DNA of 64,000 bases from Leptospira sp. WS60.C2 (lineage in GTDB: Bacteria; Spirochaetota; Leptospiria; Leptospirales; Leptospiraceae), in contig NZ_CP162133.1 in the NCBI RefSeq assembly GCF_040833955.1, positions 3,372,526-3,436,525 on the forward strand, read 5' to 3'. The notes beneath the pieces are model-generated. The model searched no databases. It saw nothing but the letters and a program-made list of their open reading frames with translations, and had not been told where the DNA came from. Shown in pieces: positions 56,500 to 64,000 of this stretch (its first letter is position 1; each line of letters starts with the position of its first letter). A program made the position numbers and the translations under genes.

Positions 56500-57369
56500 G
56501 ATTCGTTCCATATCGCTTAAGTTCGCATACGAAAAAACTATCTTTCCTTTTCCGTTGGTTTCATTGTGAGAGACTTCCACTTTGGAACTAAATTTGTTTC
56601 GTAACTTTGTTTCTAGTTTCACGATACTTGCATCTCGTTTATCAGGAACATTTGTTGAAGAACTCGATTTTCTTTCCGGATTCAAAAGATTCGAAACATA
56701 GTTTTCGACTTCCCGAACATTCCAGCCTTCGCTTATCACTTTTTGCGCAACTTCGAATTGTTTTTTTGAATCAGGAATGGAGAGAAGAGGACGTGCTTGA
56801 CCTTCCGAAAGTTTTCCTTCCTTCACCCAATCTTGCAATGGTTTTGGTAGCGATAACAAGCGAATCAGATTAGAAATGGTAGCTCTGTTTTTTCCGACGC
56901 GAGTGGCAAGGTCTGTAACCTTTAACCCTCGTTTGTCGATAATAGCTTGGTACGCCAACGCTTCATCCATTGGGTTTAAATTTTCTCTTTGGATATTTTC
57001 AATGAGAGCAAGTTCCATCATATCCGCTTCGGAAAGATCACGAACGATCGCTGGAATTTTTGCAAAACCAGCAAGTTTACATGCACGCAATCGCCGTTCT
57101 CCAGCGACCAAAAGAAATCCAGAACCCGATGGATTTTTTTGAACTACGATCGGTTGGATCACACCATGTTCGACAATGGTATTCGATAACTCTTGGATGG
57201 ATGCATCGGAGAATTGTTTTCGTGGTTGATGCGGGTTTGGAGCAATTTCTGAAACTTTGATCTCTCTCAGACCAGACTGTTCGTCCTTGGATATTTCAAC
57301 ATTGTTCTCGTTGACTGGGATTAAATTCCCAAGCCCTCTTCCTAAAACTTTTCCTTTTCCGAGTGCCAT
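56473..57369 (-). CDS. parB: Chromosome partitioning protein ParB
   Basis: A 298-residue CTP-dependent DNA clamp that loads at parS and spreads. GERRLRACKLAGFAKIPAIVRD is the CTP-binding box (about 90-111), with an N-terminal PHQPRKQFSDASIQELS motif before it, and the HTH is TDLATRVGKNRATISNLIRLLSLP (about 150-175). A C-terminal dimer domain follows. Two parS sites lie 1.3 and 2.2 kb away. It is preceded by parA with a 3-bp gap. Confidence 0.95.
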   Translation of the reverse strand: MALGKGKVLGRGLGNLIPVNENNVEISKDEQSGLREIKVSEIAPNPHQPRKQFSDASIQELSNTIVEHGVIQPIVVQKNPSGSGFLLVAGERRLRACKLAGFAKIPAIVRDLSEADMMELALIENIQRENLNPMDEALAYQAIIDKRGLKVTDLATRVGKNRATISNLIRLLSLPKPLQDWVKEGKLSEGQARPLLSIPDSKKQFEVAQKVISEGWNVREVENYVSNLLNPERKSSSSTNVPDKRDASIVKLETKLRNKFSSKVEVSHNETNGKGKIVFSYANLSDMERILEQLGVKL

Positions 57370-57372
57370 AAC

Positions 57373-58134
57373 TTATGCCCTCCCTACAATTTCTTCCGCT
57401 AAACTTTTATAACTTTTTGCACCAACTCCATCTGGATCATAGTAGTTGATCGGTTTACCAAAGGACGGTGCCTCTGATAATTTAATGTTGCGAGGGATAA
57501 CAGTTTCATACACTTTCTCTTTGAAATAATTTCTGACATCATCTGCCACTTGGTTTGCGAGGTTGGTTCGTTTGTCATACATCGTAAGAAGTACACCTTC
57601 CAATGCCAATGAAGGATTCCATTGTGACTGCACTAATGAAATGATTCTCATCAATTGAGAAAGTCCTTCGAGTGCGAAGTATTCTGTTTGCAACGTGATC
57701 ATGACAGATTGAGAAGCACAAAGTGCATTGATGGTAAGGACACCAAGAGAAGGAGGACAATCGATTAAAATATAATCATAAGATTCTTTGATGGAAGCGA
57801 GTGCATCTTTGAGTTTGAACTCTTTCTTTTCAATTCCGAGAAAGTCTACCTCTAGTCCTGAGAGGTTGATGTTGGATGGAATGATGTCGAGATTCGGAAC
57901 GAAGGTTTTTTGGATCGCTTCTCTTGCAGACAATTCTCCAATCATCACTTCATATGTTGTCTTATTCAGTGACTGCACTTCTAACCCAAGTCCTGATCCT
58001 GAGTTACCTTGTGGGTCAATATCAAGTAGAAGAACTTTTTTTCCCAGATCAACAAGATTGGATGCTAAGTTGATCGCAGTTGTTGTTTTTCCAACGCCAC
58101 CTTTTTGGTTACTGATCGATACGATTTTACCCAT
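57373..58134 (-). CDS. parA: Chromosome partitioning ATPase ParA/Soj
   Basis: A 253-residue ATPase. It has the deviant Walker [17 protein letters not shown] near residue 9, [10 protein letters not shown] near 36, [13 protein letters not shown] near 117 and a C-terminal basic surface. It binds DNA nonspecifically in the ATP form and, with ParB, moves the origin region. Its start overlaps the rsmG end by 8 bp. Confidence 0.96.
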   Translation of the reverse strand: MGKIVSISNQKGGVGKTTTAINLASNLVDLGKKVLLLDIDPQGNSGSGLGLEVQSLNKTTYEVMIGELSAREAIQKTFVPNLDIIPSNINLSGLEVDFLGIEKKEFKLKDALASIKESYDYILIDCPPSLGVLTINALCASQSVMITLQTEYFALEGLSQLMRIISLVQSQWNPSLALEGVLLTMYDKRTNLANQVADDVRNYFKEKVYETVIPRNIKLSEAPSFGKPINYYDPDGVGAKSYKSLAEEIVGRA

Positions 58135-58870
58135 TCTTGCTTTTTGTCTCCTTTACGATTTCTTTCCAGTCGCGGGGGTATCCCTTTTTTGGAAGTGAAT
58201 TCTTTTGCAGTATTTTGATATGTCTCTTTCCAACAAACTCTAATTCCGGAATGGGAATTTCTTTTTTCATTACAAAGCCGTTGTTCGAGAGAACCTCAGT
58301 TTCTTTTTCCAGATCTGAATACGGTTGTGCTAGAAAGGGACATAAGATTCCTTTTTGTTTCACCATTCGTGACGTGACTTCTGCAATGTAGGGGTAGGGA
58401 ACCATGGCTCTCGAAGTCACTACATCAAAATTAGAACTGATCTCTTCTGTGCGAGCATAGATAAATTCCACACGCTTCTTTAACTTGGATAAAGTTCCAG
58501 TTGTGACTTCGGTTTCCAAAAGGGCCAATTTTCGTTTTTGAGAATCAACGAGATAGACATGGGGAGCTTTCTTCAGAAGGGCAAAGAGAAAACCCGGAAG
58601 GCCAGGTCCTGTCCCAACATCAGCGACATTTGTTTCACGTGAAACATATCCTGTTGTTTTCAATTTCCAAACAAAGATCATTGATTCCAGAATATGTCTC
58701 TCTAGAATTTTTTCAGAATCGTTTCGGGAAAAGAATCCTCCCTTTTCATTGTCACGTTTTAAAAATTCATAAAAGGCTTTCACCATTTCCCAATCGAATT
58801 CAGGTTCAATCGTTGGAAAGAGCTCTGGGATGATGGATTGGATTTCTTCTTGGATCGTTTTTTCTGACAT
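58127..58870 (-). CDS. rsmG: 16S rRNA (guanine(527)-N7)-methyltransferase RsmG
   Basis: A 247-residue SAM-dependent enzyme. Motif I is [16 protein letters not shown] near residue 83, and [16 protein letters not shown] near 107 binds [13 protein letters not shown] is the typical N-terminal signature. It modifies G527 of 16S rRNA. The gene carries a perfect parS site in codons for VSRET (58631-58646). rsmG-parA-parB is a conserved near-origin order. Confidence 0.95.
   Translation of the reverse strand: MSEKTIQEEIQSIIPELFPTIEPEFDWEMVKAFYEFLKRDNEKGGFFSRNDSEKILERHILESMIFVWKLKTTGYVSRETNVADVGTGPGLPGFLFALLKKAPHVYLVDSQKRKLALLETEVTTGTLSKLKKRVEFIYARTEEISSNFDVVTSRAMVPYPYIAEVTSRMVKQKGILCPFLAQPYSDLEKETEVLSNNGFVMKKEIPIPELEFVGKRHIKILQKNSLPKKGYPRDWKEIVKETKSKNG
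58631..58646. promoter_or_regulatory. parS site (perfect)
   Basis: The 16-mer TGTTTCACGTGAAACA equals the palindromic parS consensus known from other bacteria. It lies inside rsmG, about 0.5 kb from parA, and is the probable loading site for ParB. Confidence 0.9.
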
Positions 58871-58928
58871 AATCGTATTATCGTTTTATAGATTTTCGCC
58901 GATGTCTCCTGTAGGAGAAATCATTTCC

Positions 58929-59654
58929 ATGTTTCGTACGTTTATTTTTTTCATCATTCTTTCGTTTCCTATCTTAGGTTACACACCAGGCAAGTGGTCC
59001 CACAAAGATGCCTACATCTTTAAAAAGGTAAAAAAAGTTCCAAACAAAGAGATCGTACGTAACGCCGAAGGTCAGGTGATTTATGTCGCAGAATATGAAT
59101 ACAATTCTGACGGAAAGTTGATCACAGAATCTTATTCCGACAAAGAAGGGAAGGGTGATGGTAAAACAATGTTTCGTTATACAGATGGTCTAGTCACAAG
59201 TGAAGAAGTGTATGACAACGGTGGTCACTTAGTGGAGCGCAAAGACTTTCAATTCAAAGGTCGTGCTTTGAAGAAGATGAATGTAAAAGACGCAGAAGGT
59301 AAACTTGTAATGGTTTATTCCATCGAAAGTGATGGAGAAGGAAACGTCTTTGCTGCAGAAGGAAAGAATATGGAGACCAAAGATACGGAATCCTTTCGTT
59401 TTCAAATTGATCCTAAAAGACCTAACGTACAAATCCAATACTTGACTGATGATAAAAAGAAAGGACTTGGCGAAATTCACTTTAAGTTCGATGCGAAAGG
59501 AAACTTAGTCGAAAGAGAATTCTTCCAAGGAGAAAATCGCAGGGTTCATAAATTGAAATACAAGGCTGATGGAAGTTTAGAGTCCCATTCGTTTCACGTG
59601 AAACAGGGAGACAACTGGATCCTAGAGAAAACCCACGTCCTTGTTTATGAATGA
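58929..59654 (+). CDS. Exported protein with Y/D-G repeat motifs, function unknown
   Basis: From ATG 58929, with AGGAG 11 nt upstream, a product of 241 residues with a signal peptide (FIFFIILSFPILGY). The mature part is built of strand-turn repeats such as EYEYNSDGKLITESY, MFRYTDGLVTSEEV, VYSIESDGEGNV and LKYKADGSLES, like the YD/RHS-type and MORN-like beta repeats of surface proteins. The gene is oriented opposite to the flanking rsmG and mnmG. A second parS lies near its 3' end. Confidence 0.7.
   Translation: MFRTFIFFIILSFPILGYTPGKWSHKDAYIFKKVKKVPNKEIVRNAEGQVIYVAEYEYNSDGKLITESYSDKEGKGDGKTMFRYTDGLVTSEEVYDNGGHLVERKDFQFKGRALKKMNVKDAEGKLVMVYSIESDGEGNVFAAEGKNMETKDTESFRFQIDPKRPNVQIQYLTDDKKKGLGEIHFKFDAKGNLVEREFFQGENRRVHKLKYKADGSLESHSFHVKQGDNWILEKTHVLVYE
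59590..59605. promoter_or_regulatory. parS site (one mismatch)
   Basis: CGTTTCACGTGAAACA differs from the parS consensus only in the first base. It lies within the 58929-59654 gene, about 0.95 kb from the first site, so ParB could nucleate at two places. Confidence 0.75.
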
Positions 59655-59728
59655 GATTTAATACAAACATCGAATCAAATCTCGTTGGGGAAGCAGAAAG
59701 TTTTATCTAGCGCATCTCAACGCATAAA

Positions 59729-59758
59729 AAAACCAAGAAGGGATTCCTCCTTGGTTTT
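59729..59758. terminator. Bidirectional terminator between the exported protein and mnmG
   Basis: Stem AAAACCAAG and CTTGGTTTT with an inner AGG/CCT pairing. An A-run lies before it, so on the minus strand it ends in seven or more T residues and terminates mnmG; on the plus strand it ends the 58929 gene. Confidence 0.8.
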
Positions 59759-59815
59759 CGTTCTTCGGTAGTTTCCAAAATGAGCAACCGATTAGATGAA
59801 TGAGTGATGTGTCAC

Positions 59816-61690
59816 TTATCTACGGTCCACCAAATGATAAAGAAGTAAGTCCACATCCGAGGGATCAACTCCTGAAATGTGAAGTGCATTTTCCAAGTTG
59901 AGTGGTCGGTGTTTTTCCAACTTCACAATCGCTTCCGTTTTCAATCCTTTCACACTGCCGTAATCAAAGTCGGCAGGGATTTGAAAGTTTAAGAACTTCT
60001 TACGGTATTCGATTGTCTCAAGTTCTCGTTTCAAATACCCTTCATACTTTACTTCCATCTCCAAGACCGCTTTTTCATCTTCATTTAAAATCGATAACTC
60101 AGAAACAATTGGTTCTATGTCTTTGATTTTAATATCCGATCGTTTGAGAAAGGAAGCAAGCGAGTGTCCAAATTTATAATTGCTGATTTCTTTTTCTTCG
60201 AGCACCTTTGTCAGTTCATCAGAAGGTTTCATTGCTGAAACGAAAAGGTGGGATTTGATCTTTTCGATTCTGGCATACCGATCTTTCATCTCTTTGTATA
60301 AGGATTCTTCAACAAGACCCATCTCATATCCATATTGCATCAGTCTTTTGTCAGCGTTGTCTTGTCTGAGTAGGAGACGATACTCGGCACGGCTTGTGAA
60401 CATACGATAAGGATCTTCCACACCTTTGTACACCAAATCATCTACAAGAACACCGATGTAAGATTCACTTCGTTTGAATAAAATAGGTTCTTCTTTTCTG
60501 ACAGACCGAATCACATTATAAGCCGCAACGAGTCCTTGCGCTGCTGCTTCTTCATACCCAGTCGTTCCATTGATCTGTCCCGCATGGTAGAGACCTTTTA
60601 CTTTTTTGGTTTCCAGTGTTGGATGGAGTTCTGTTGGATCTACATAATCATACTCGATCGCATATCCTGGACGCATGAGTTCCACTTCTTCCAAACCTTT
60701 GATGCTTCGTAGAAACTTCCATTGTACTTCTTCGGGTAAACTTGTGGAGACACCATTCAGATACATCTCATTGGTTTCGTAACCTTCTGGTTCGATAAAA
60801 ATTTGATGACGATCTCTTTCTGCAAAACGCACCACTTTATCTTCAATCGAAGGACAATACCGTGGACCTACACTTTTGATCTGACCCGAATACATCGGTG
60901 AGTATTCTAAGTTTTGTTTGATCAATTCATGCGTGGTGTCGTTGGTATATGTGATGTAACAAGGAATTTGTCTGCGATCGATCTTCTTTGTGGAAAAAGA
61001 AAAGGGACGCGGATTCTCATCACCATCTTGGATTTCAAGTCCCTCAAAGTTGATGGAGTTTTTATGAACGCGAGCAGGGGTACCTGTTTTCAATCGACCA
61101 AGTCGCAATTCAAAACGAGCGAGTGTATGTGATAAACCTTTCGTGGTTGGTTCCCCAATACGACCCGATTCTTTTTGGTAAGTTCCAATGTGAATCACAC
61201 TCGATAAAAATGTTCCCGTGGTGAGGATGACATGATTTGTATAAAAAGAAAAACCTCTACCAGTGATGACTCCCGTCACTTGGTTTCCGTCCACAATCAA
61301 ATCTTCGACTGTATCTTGTCTGATCGAAAGATTTTGTAACTTCTCCAGCTGGTGTTTCACCATTAACTGGTATTGTTTTTTCTCTGCTTGTGCACGCGGC
61401 GCCCAAACGGAAGGACCTTTGGATGTGTTTAACATCTTAAATTGAATTCCTGTTTGATCAATCACTCGACCCATCAGTCCACCAAGGGCATCGACTTCTC
61501 GAACCATATGTCCTTTGGCAATTCCACCGATGGCTGGGTTACAACTCATTTGTCCGATTGTATCTAAGTTCATCGTGATGAGTAATGTTTTGAGACCAGC
61601 TTTGGCAGAAATATAAGCGGCTTCGGTTCCGGCGTGACCTGCACCGACAACGATACAATCAAATTGGTTGGGATAAAAAGATGGATTCAT
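59816..61690 (-). CDS. mnmG: tRNA uridine-5-carboxymethylaminomethyl modification enzyme
   Basis: A 624-residue FAD enzyme that with MnmE modifies U34 of several tRNAs. The FAD site is [16 protein letters not shown] near residue 13, and [22 protein letters not shown] follows near 49. [13 protein letters not shown] segment ([15 protein letters not shown]) and the [15 protein letters not shown] segment are typical. The C-terminal helical domain ([29 protein letters not shown]) contacts MnmE. Full length. Confidence 0.96.
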   Translation of the reverse strand: MNPSFYPNQFDCIVVGAGHAGTEAAYISAKAGLKTLLITMNLDTIGQMSCNPAIGGIAKGHMVREVDALGGLMGRVIDQTGIQFKMLNTSKGPSVWAPRAQAEKKQYQLMVKHQLEKLQNLSIRQDTVEDLIVDGNQVTGVITGRGFSFYTNHVILTTGTFLSSVIHIGTYQKESGRIGEPTTKGLSHTLARFELRLGRLKTGTPARVHKNSINFEGLEIQDGDENPRPFSFSTKKIDRRQIPCYITYTNDTTHELIKQNLEYSPMYSGQIKSVGPRYCPSIEDKVVRFAERDRHQIFIEPEGYETNEMYLNGVSTSLPEEVQWKFLRSIKGLEEVELMRPGYAIEYDYVDPTELHPTLETKKVKGLYHAGQINGTTGYEEAAAQGLVAAYNVIRSVRKEEPILFKRSESYIGVLVDDLVYKGVEDPYRMFTSRAEYRLLLRQDNADKRLMQYGYEMGLVEESLYKEMKDRYARIEKIKSHLFVSAMKPSDELTKVLEEKEISNYKFGHSLASFLKRSDIKIKDIEPIVSELSILNEDEKAVLEMEVKYEGYLKRELETIEYRKKFLNFQIPADFDYGSVKGLKTEAIVKLEKHRPLNLENALHISGVDPSDVDLLLYHLVDRR

Positions 61691-61858
61691 ATTATGTCTT
61701 CTTAGTGTAACGATTCTTATGTCTTTTGGAAAAGAGCGAAACTTAGTACTACTCTTTAGAACGATATCAAAACCATCGGCTTATGCTTCGAGAGAAAAAA
61801 AGATAAAATTCATTTTCTAATTTTGAAACTCCTGGAGTTTGGAAGGATAGGAATCTCA

Positions 61859-62782
61859 ATGGCTCAGAATTCATTTCCATATACATACTTTGAAGGTAAA
61901 ATTGTTCCTTCCGAAGACGCAAAAGTCAGTGTCCAAACTCATGCCTTACAATATGGCACTGGAGTTTTTGGTGGAATCAGAGGTTACTACAACGAGGCGA
62001 AAAAAAATCTTTATGTATTTCGATTGCCCGAACATTGCAAACGTCTTGTGAACTCCACCAAGATCATGCAACTTCAGATCGAGATCACACCAGAAGAAAT
62101 CCAAACCATCATCTTAGATCTACTTCGTAAAAACGAAGCCAAACAAAATGTATACTTACGACCCTTCATCTATACGTCTGCCTTACAACTTTCTCCCAGG
62201 TTCCATGATGTAAAAGCAGACATCACAGTGTATGCATTGAAACTCGATGACTACCTCGATACACAAAATGGTCTCACAACGATGGTGTCTTCTTGGCAAC
62301 GTTTCTCAGACAATCAAATCCCAACACTCTCCAAAGTGAGTGGTGGGTATGTGAACTCAGCCCTTGCCAAATCGGAAGCAGTTCAAAATGGAATGGATGA
62401 AGCAATCTTTCTTGATGCAAGAGGATTTGTATCAGAAGGTTCTGCTGAAAATATATTCATCGTTCGTGATGGTGTGATTCATACTCCCACCATTCCTTCT
62501 TCGATTCTCGAAGGCATTACAAGAAGAAGTATCATACAAATTGCAAAAGATATGGGATACCAAGTTGTGGAACGTGACATCGCAAGATCTGAACTTTACA
62601 TTGCCGATGAATTGTTTTTTTCGGGAACAGGTGTACAAGTGGCCTGGGTAAAAGAAGTTGATCGACGAGTGATTGGAAATGGAAGCATGGGACCCATCAC
62701 GAAAAAAATCCAATCTGTCTTTTTTGAAACCGTTCGTGGTGAACAACCAAGTTACATGAATTGGCTTACTCCGGTATATTAA
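61859..62782 (+). CDS. ilvE: Branched-chain amino acid aminotransferase
   Basis: From ATG 61859, with GGAAGGATAGG upstream, a 307-residue class IV PLP enzyme that transfers the amino group to and from Val, Leu and Ile. SVQTHALQYGTGVFGGIRGY near residue 24, SKVSGGYVNSALAKSEA near 158 (its lysine binds PLP) and SEGSAENIFIVRDGVIHTP near 193 are the family motifs, and FSGTGVQVAWVKEVD the phosphate site. It precedes holB by 6 bp. Confidence 0.92.
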   Translation: MAQNSFPYTYFEGKIVPSEDAKVSVQTHALQYGTGVFGGIRGYYNEAKKNLYVFRLPEHCKRLVNSTKIMQLQIEITPEEIQTIILDLLRKNEAKQNVYLRPFIYTSALQLSPRFHDVKADITVYALKLDDYLDTQNGLTTMVSSWQRFSDNQIPTLSKVSGGYVNSALAKSEAVQNGMDEAIFLDARGFVSEGSAENIFIVRDGVIHTPTIPSSILEGITRRSIIQIAKDMGYQVVERDIARSELYIADELFFSGTGVQVAWVKEVDRRVIGNGSMGPITKKIQSVFFETVRGEQPSYMNWLTPVY

Positions 62783-62788
62783 AACAAA

Positions 62789-63721
62789 ATGGCTGATGCT
62801 TTGTTTTCATTCGAGCAGGTGTCAGGCCAAGATGTTGCACTGACCTATCTAAAATCGTTTTTAAAAGACAGGTCCAAAATTCCAGGTTCCATCATTTTCC
62901 ATGGACCAGATGGTGTAGGGAAGTGGTTAGCCGCCGAACGATTTGCAAAACAAATTCTTTGTCTGGAAGGAACAATGTGTGGGCATTGCGATTCTTGCCG
63001 ACAGTTTGCAAGAGGCATCCACCCAGATTTCATTCAGTTTCCACGCAGAAAAAACATAGCCATTGGAAAAGAAAAAGATCCAGAGGATTTTACCATTCGT
63101 TGGTTACTCGCAAATCGAATCCCTTTTAAACCACATACTTCTGAGTATCGAATTGTTCTGTTTCCTGAAGCCAATCGGATTAACAATGAAGCAGAAACAA
63201 CCTTACTGAAAACATTGGAAGAACCACCACCTCATACAAAGTTCATCCTAATCGTCAATGATTTGAATACCTTAAAACAAACGATTGTTTCTCGATCAGT
63301 TTGTGTTCCATTCCACTATCTGCCACAGGAAGAAATTAAAAAAATCAGAAGGAATGAAATTTCAGAATCAAAATTGTATTATGGGGGATCCCTCAATCCT
63401 TTTGAGATTGCAGATGAATTTTTAGAAGAATGGCATGAGAACGTACGCCAACACTGTCACGATTCTATTTTATTATTTAAGTTAGAAAACTGGGTAAGAG
63501 AACAGTTGGCAGAGTTTCGTTCCAACAAAGAAGGCCTCACTGGAATCGATTTTTTAGAAATGATCTGTTTGTTATTACTGTATGAATACAGACAAAAAAA
63601 TTTCGAAGCCAATGTAGGAAGAATTGAAGCCATTCTCGATTTTAAAATGAAGCTTCATTATGAAATACCTGCATTAGAGTATGTTCTTTTATCCCAACTT
63701 TTCCTTCGACTTGCTACGTAA
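62789..63721 (+). CDS. holB: DNA polymerase III delta-prime subunit
   Basis: A 310-residue clamp-loader subunit. The N-terminal AAA+ part has GPDGVGKW at the P-loop, where Trp replaces Ser/Thr, so it should not bind ATP normally, as is usual for delta-prime. Zinc cysteines are in CLEGTMCGHCDSC near 62-74. NNEAETTLLKTLEEPPPHTKFILI and IVSRSV (the SRS/SRC region) follow. The other clamp-loader gene dnaX is in this window. Confidence 0.9.
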   Translation: MADALFSFEQVSGQDVALTYLKSFLKDRSKIPGSIIFHGPDGVGKWLAAERFAKQILCLEGTMCGHCDSCRQFARGIHPDFIQFPRRKNIAIGKEKDPEDFTIRWLLANRIPFKPHTSEYRIVLFPEANRINNEAETTLLKTLEEPPPHTKFILIVNDLNTLKQTIVSRSVCVPFHYLPQEEIKKIRRNEISESKLYYGGSLNPFEIADEFLEEWHENVRQHCHDSILLFKLENWVREQLAEFRSNKEGLTGIDFLEMICLLLLYEYRQKNFEANVGRIEAILDFKMKLHYEIPALEYVLLSQLFLRLAT

Positions 63722-64000
63722 GATAAAAATACATAAGCTTTGTTTTGCAAAGGATTCAAATCTACGTTCGATCTATTTTTCACTGTCTAATTTGTCTCGT
63801 TCGCAAGTCATTGCAACGTTCACAAATTACCATCTAACAAAGATTATATATTTGTAACCTATCAATCCATTAAAGGGACATAATTTTTTTATTCGGTTCG
63901 ACTATTTTTGAGAGTTTGGAGTGTTTTCCGATTTTTCATTTGAATTCTACCTACTTGCTAAAAGTATAGTACCCGATTTCACATTTAGGGCGGGGAAGCT
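63722..64000. other. Intergenic region at the right end
   Basis: 279 bp of AT-rich sequence after holB. A small hairpin (CTTTG, loop, CAAAG near 63737-63753) could weakly end holB transcription. Near 63938-63970 TTGAAT and TATAGT (19 bp apart) resemble a promoter pointing right. No gene was seen. Confidence 0.3.

Overview
The window looks like a stretch of the main chromosome of a Leptospira species, probably of the saprophytic (L. biflexa-like) type. The reasons are the AT-rich base composition (about 40% GC by eye), many lipoproteins with a relaxed lipobox (QC, NC, HC before the cysteine), frequent TTG and GTG starts, TRL-like lipoproteins, a plastidic-type ferredoxin-NADP reductase, FliG, bactofilin with an M23 peptidase, and scattered housekeeping genes on both strands. 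No prophage, insertion sequence, CRISPR array or rRNA was seen.

Layout. 1-6.3 kb: the start of a GMC-type oxidoreductase with its small exported partner, an amidase-like lipoprotein, aminopeptidase N, two TRL-like lipoproteins and a GDPD lipoprotein. 6.4-15.5 kb: an XRE regulator, fliG, a TetR regulator with an MBL hydrolase, a solitary UPF0175 antitoxin-like gene, two membrane proteins, an M23 peptidase and a PAS-GGDEF-EAL protein. 15.7-19.7 kb: a haem-acquisition operon (lipoprotein, HmuY-like protein, TonB-dependent receptor, HEXXH protein) preceded by a Fur-like operator. 20.2-26.6 kb: ferredoxin-NADP reductase, PC4-like protein, a VWA-STAS fusion, queE and a RapA-like helicase. 26.6-30.9 kb: a symporter and a run of envelope genes (SGNH lipoprotein, beta-barrel, two more TRL-like lipoproteins, Ig-like lipoprotein). 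31-41 kb: membrane pyrophosphatase, TPR protein, acs, folE, a glycosyltransferase, bfd under a long palindrome, a cupin and two alpha/beta hydrolases.

41-46.4 kb is a translation and DNA-replication island: an RNA methyltransferase, four tRNAs (Ser-TGA, Ser-GCT, Arg-ACG, Ser-GGA), tadA starting two bases after tRNA-Arg(ACG), then dnaX-ybaB-recR. 46.6-50.7 kb: an outer-membrane barrel, a solute-binding protein and an OmpA-like protein with a repeat-bearing N-terminal extension. 50.7-54.7 kb: serS, tatD, M23-bactofilin-yaaR. 54.7-63.7 kb: an exporter-type ABC transporter, the chromosome partition region (parB, parA, rsmG, mnmG with two parS sites inside coding sequence), ilvE and holB.

The most interesting points are the compact tRNA-Arg(ACG)/TadA arrangement (substrate next to its modifying enzyme), the perfect Fur-type palindrome abutting the bfd start with a close match before the haem operon, the in-frame 12-residue repeats ahead of the OmpA-like signal peptide, the apparent CTG start of recR, and the parS sites in coding sequence.
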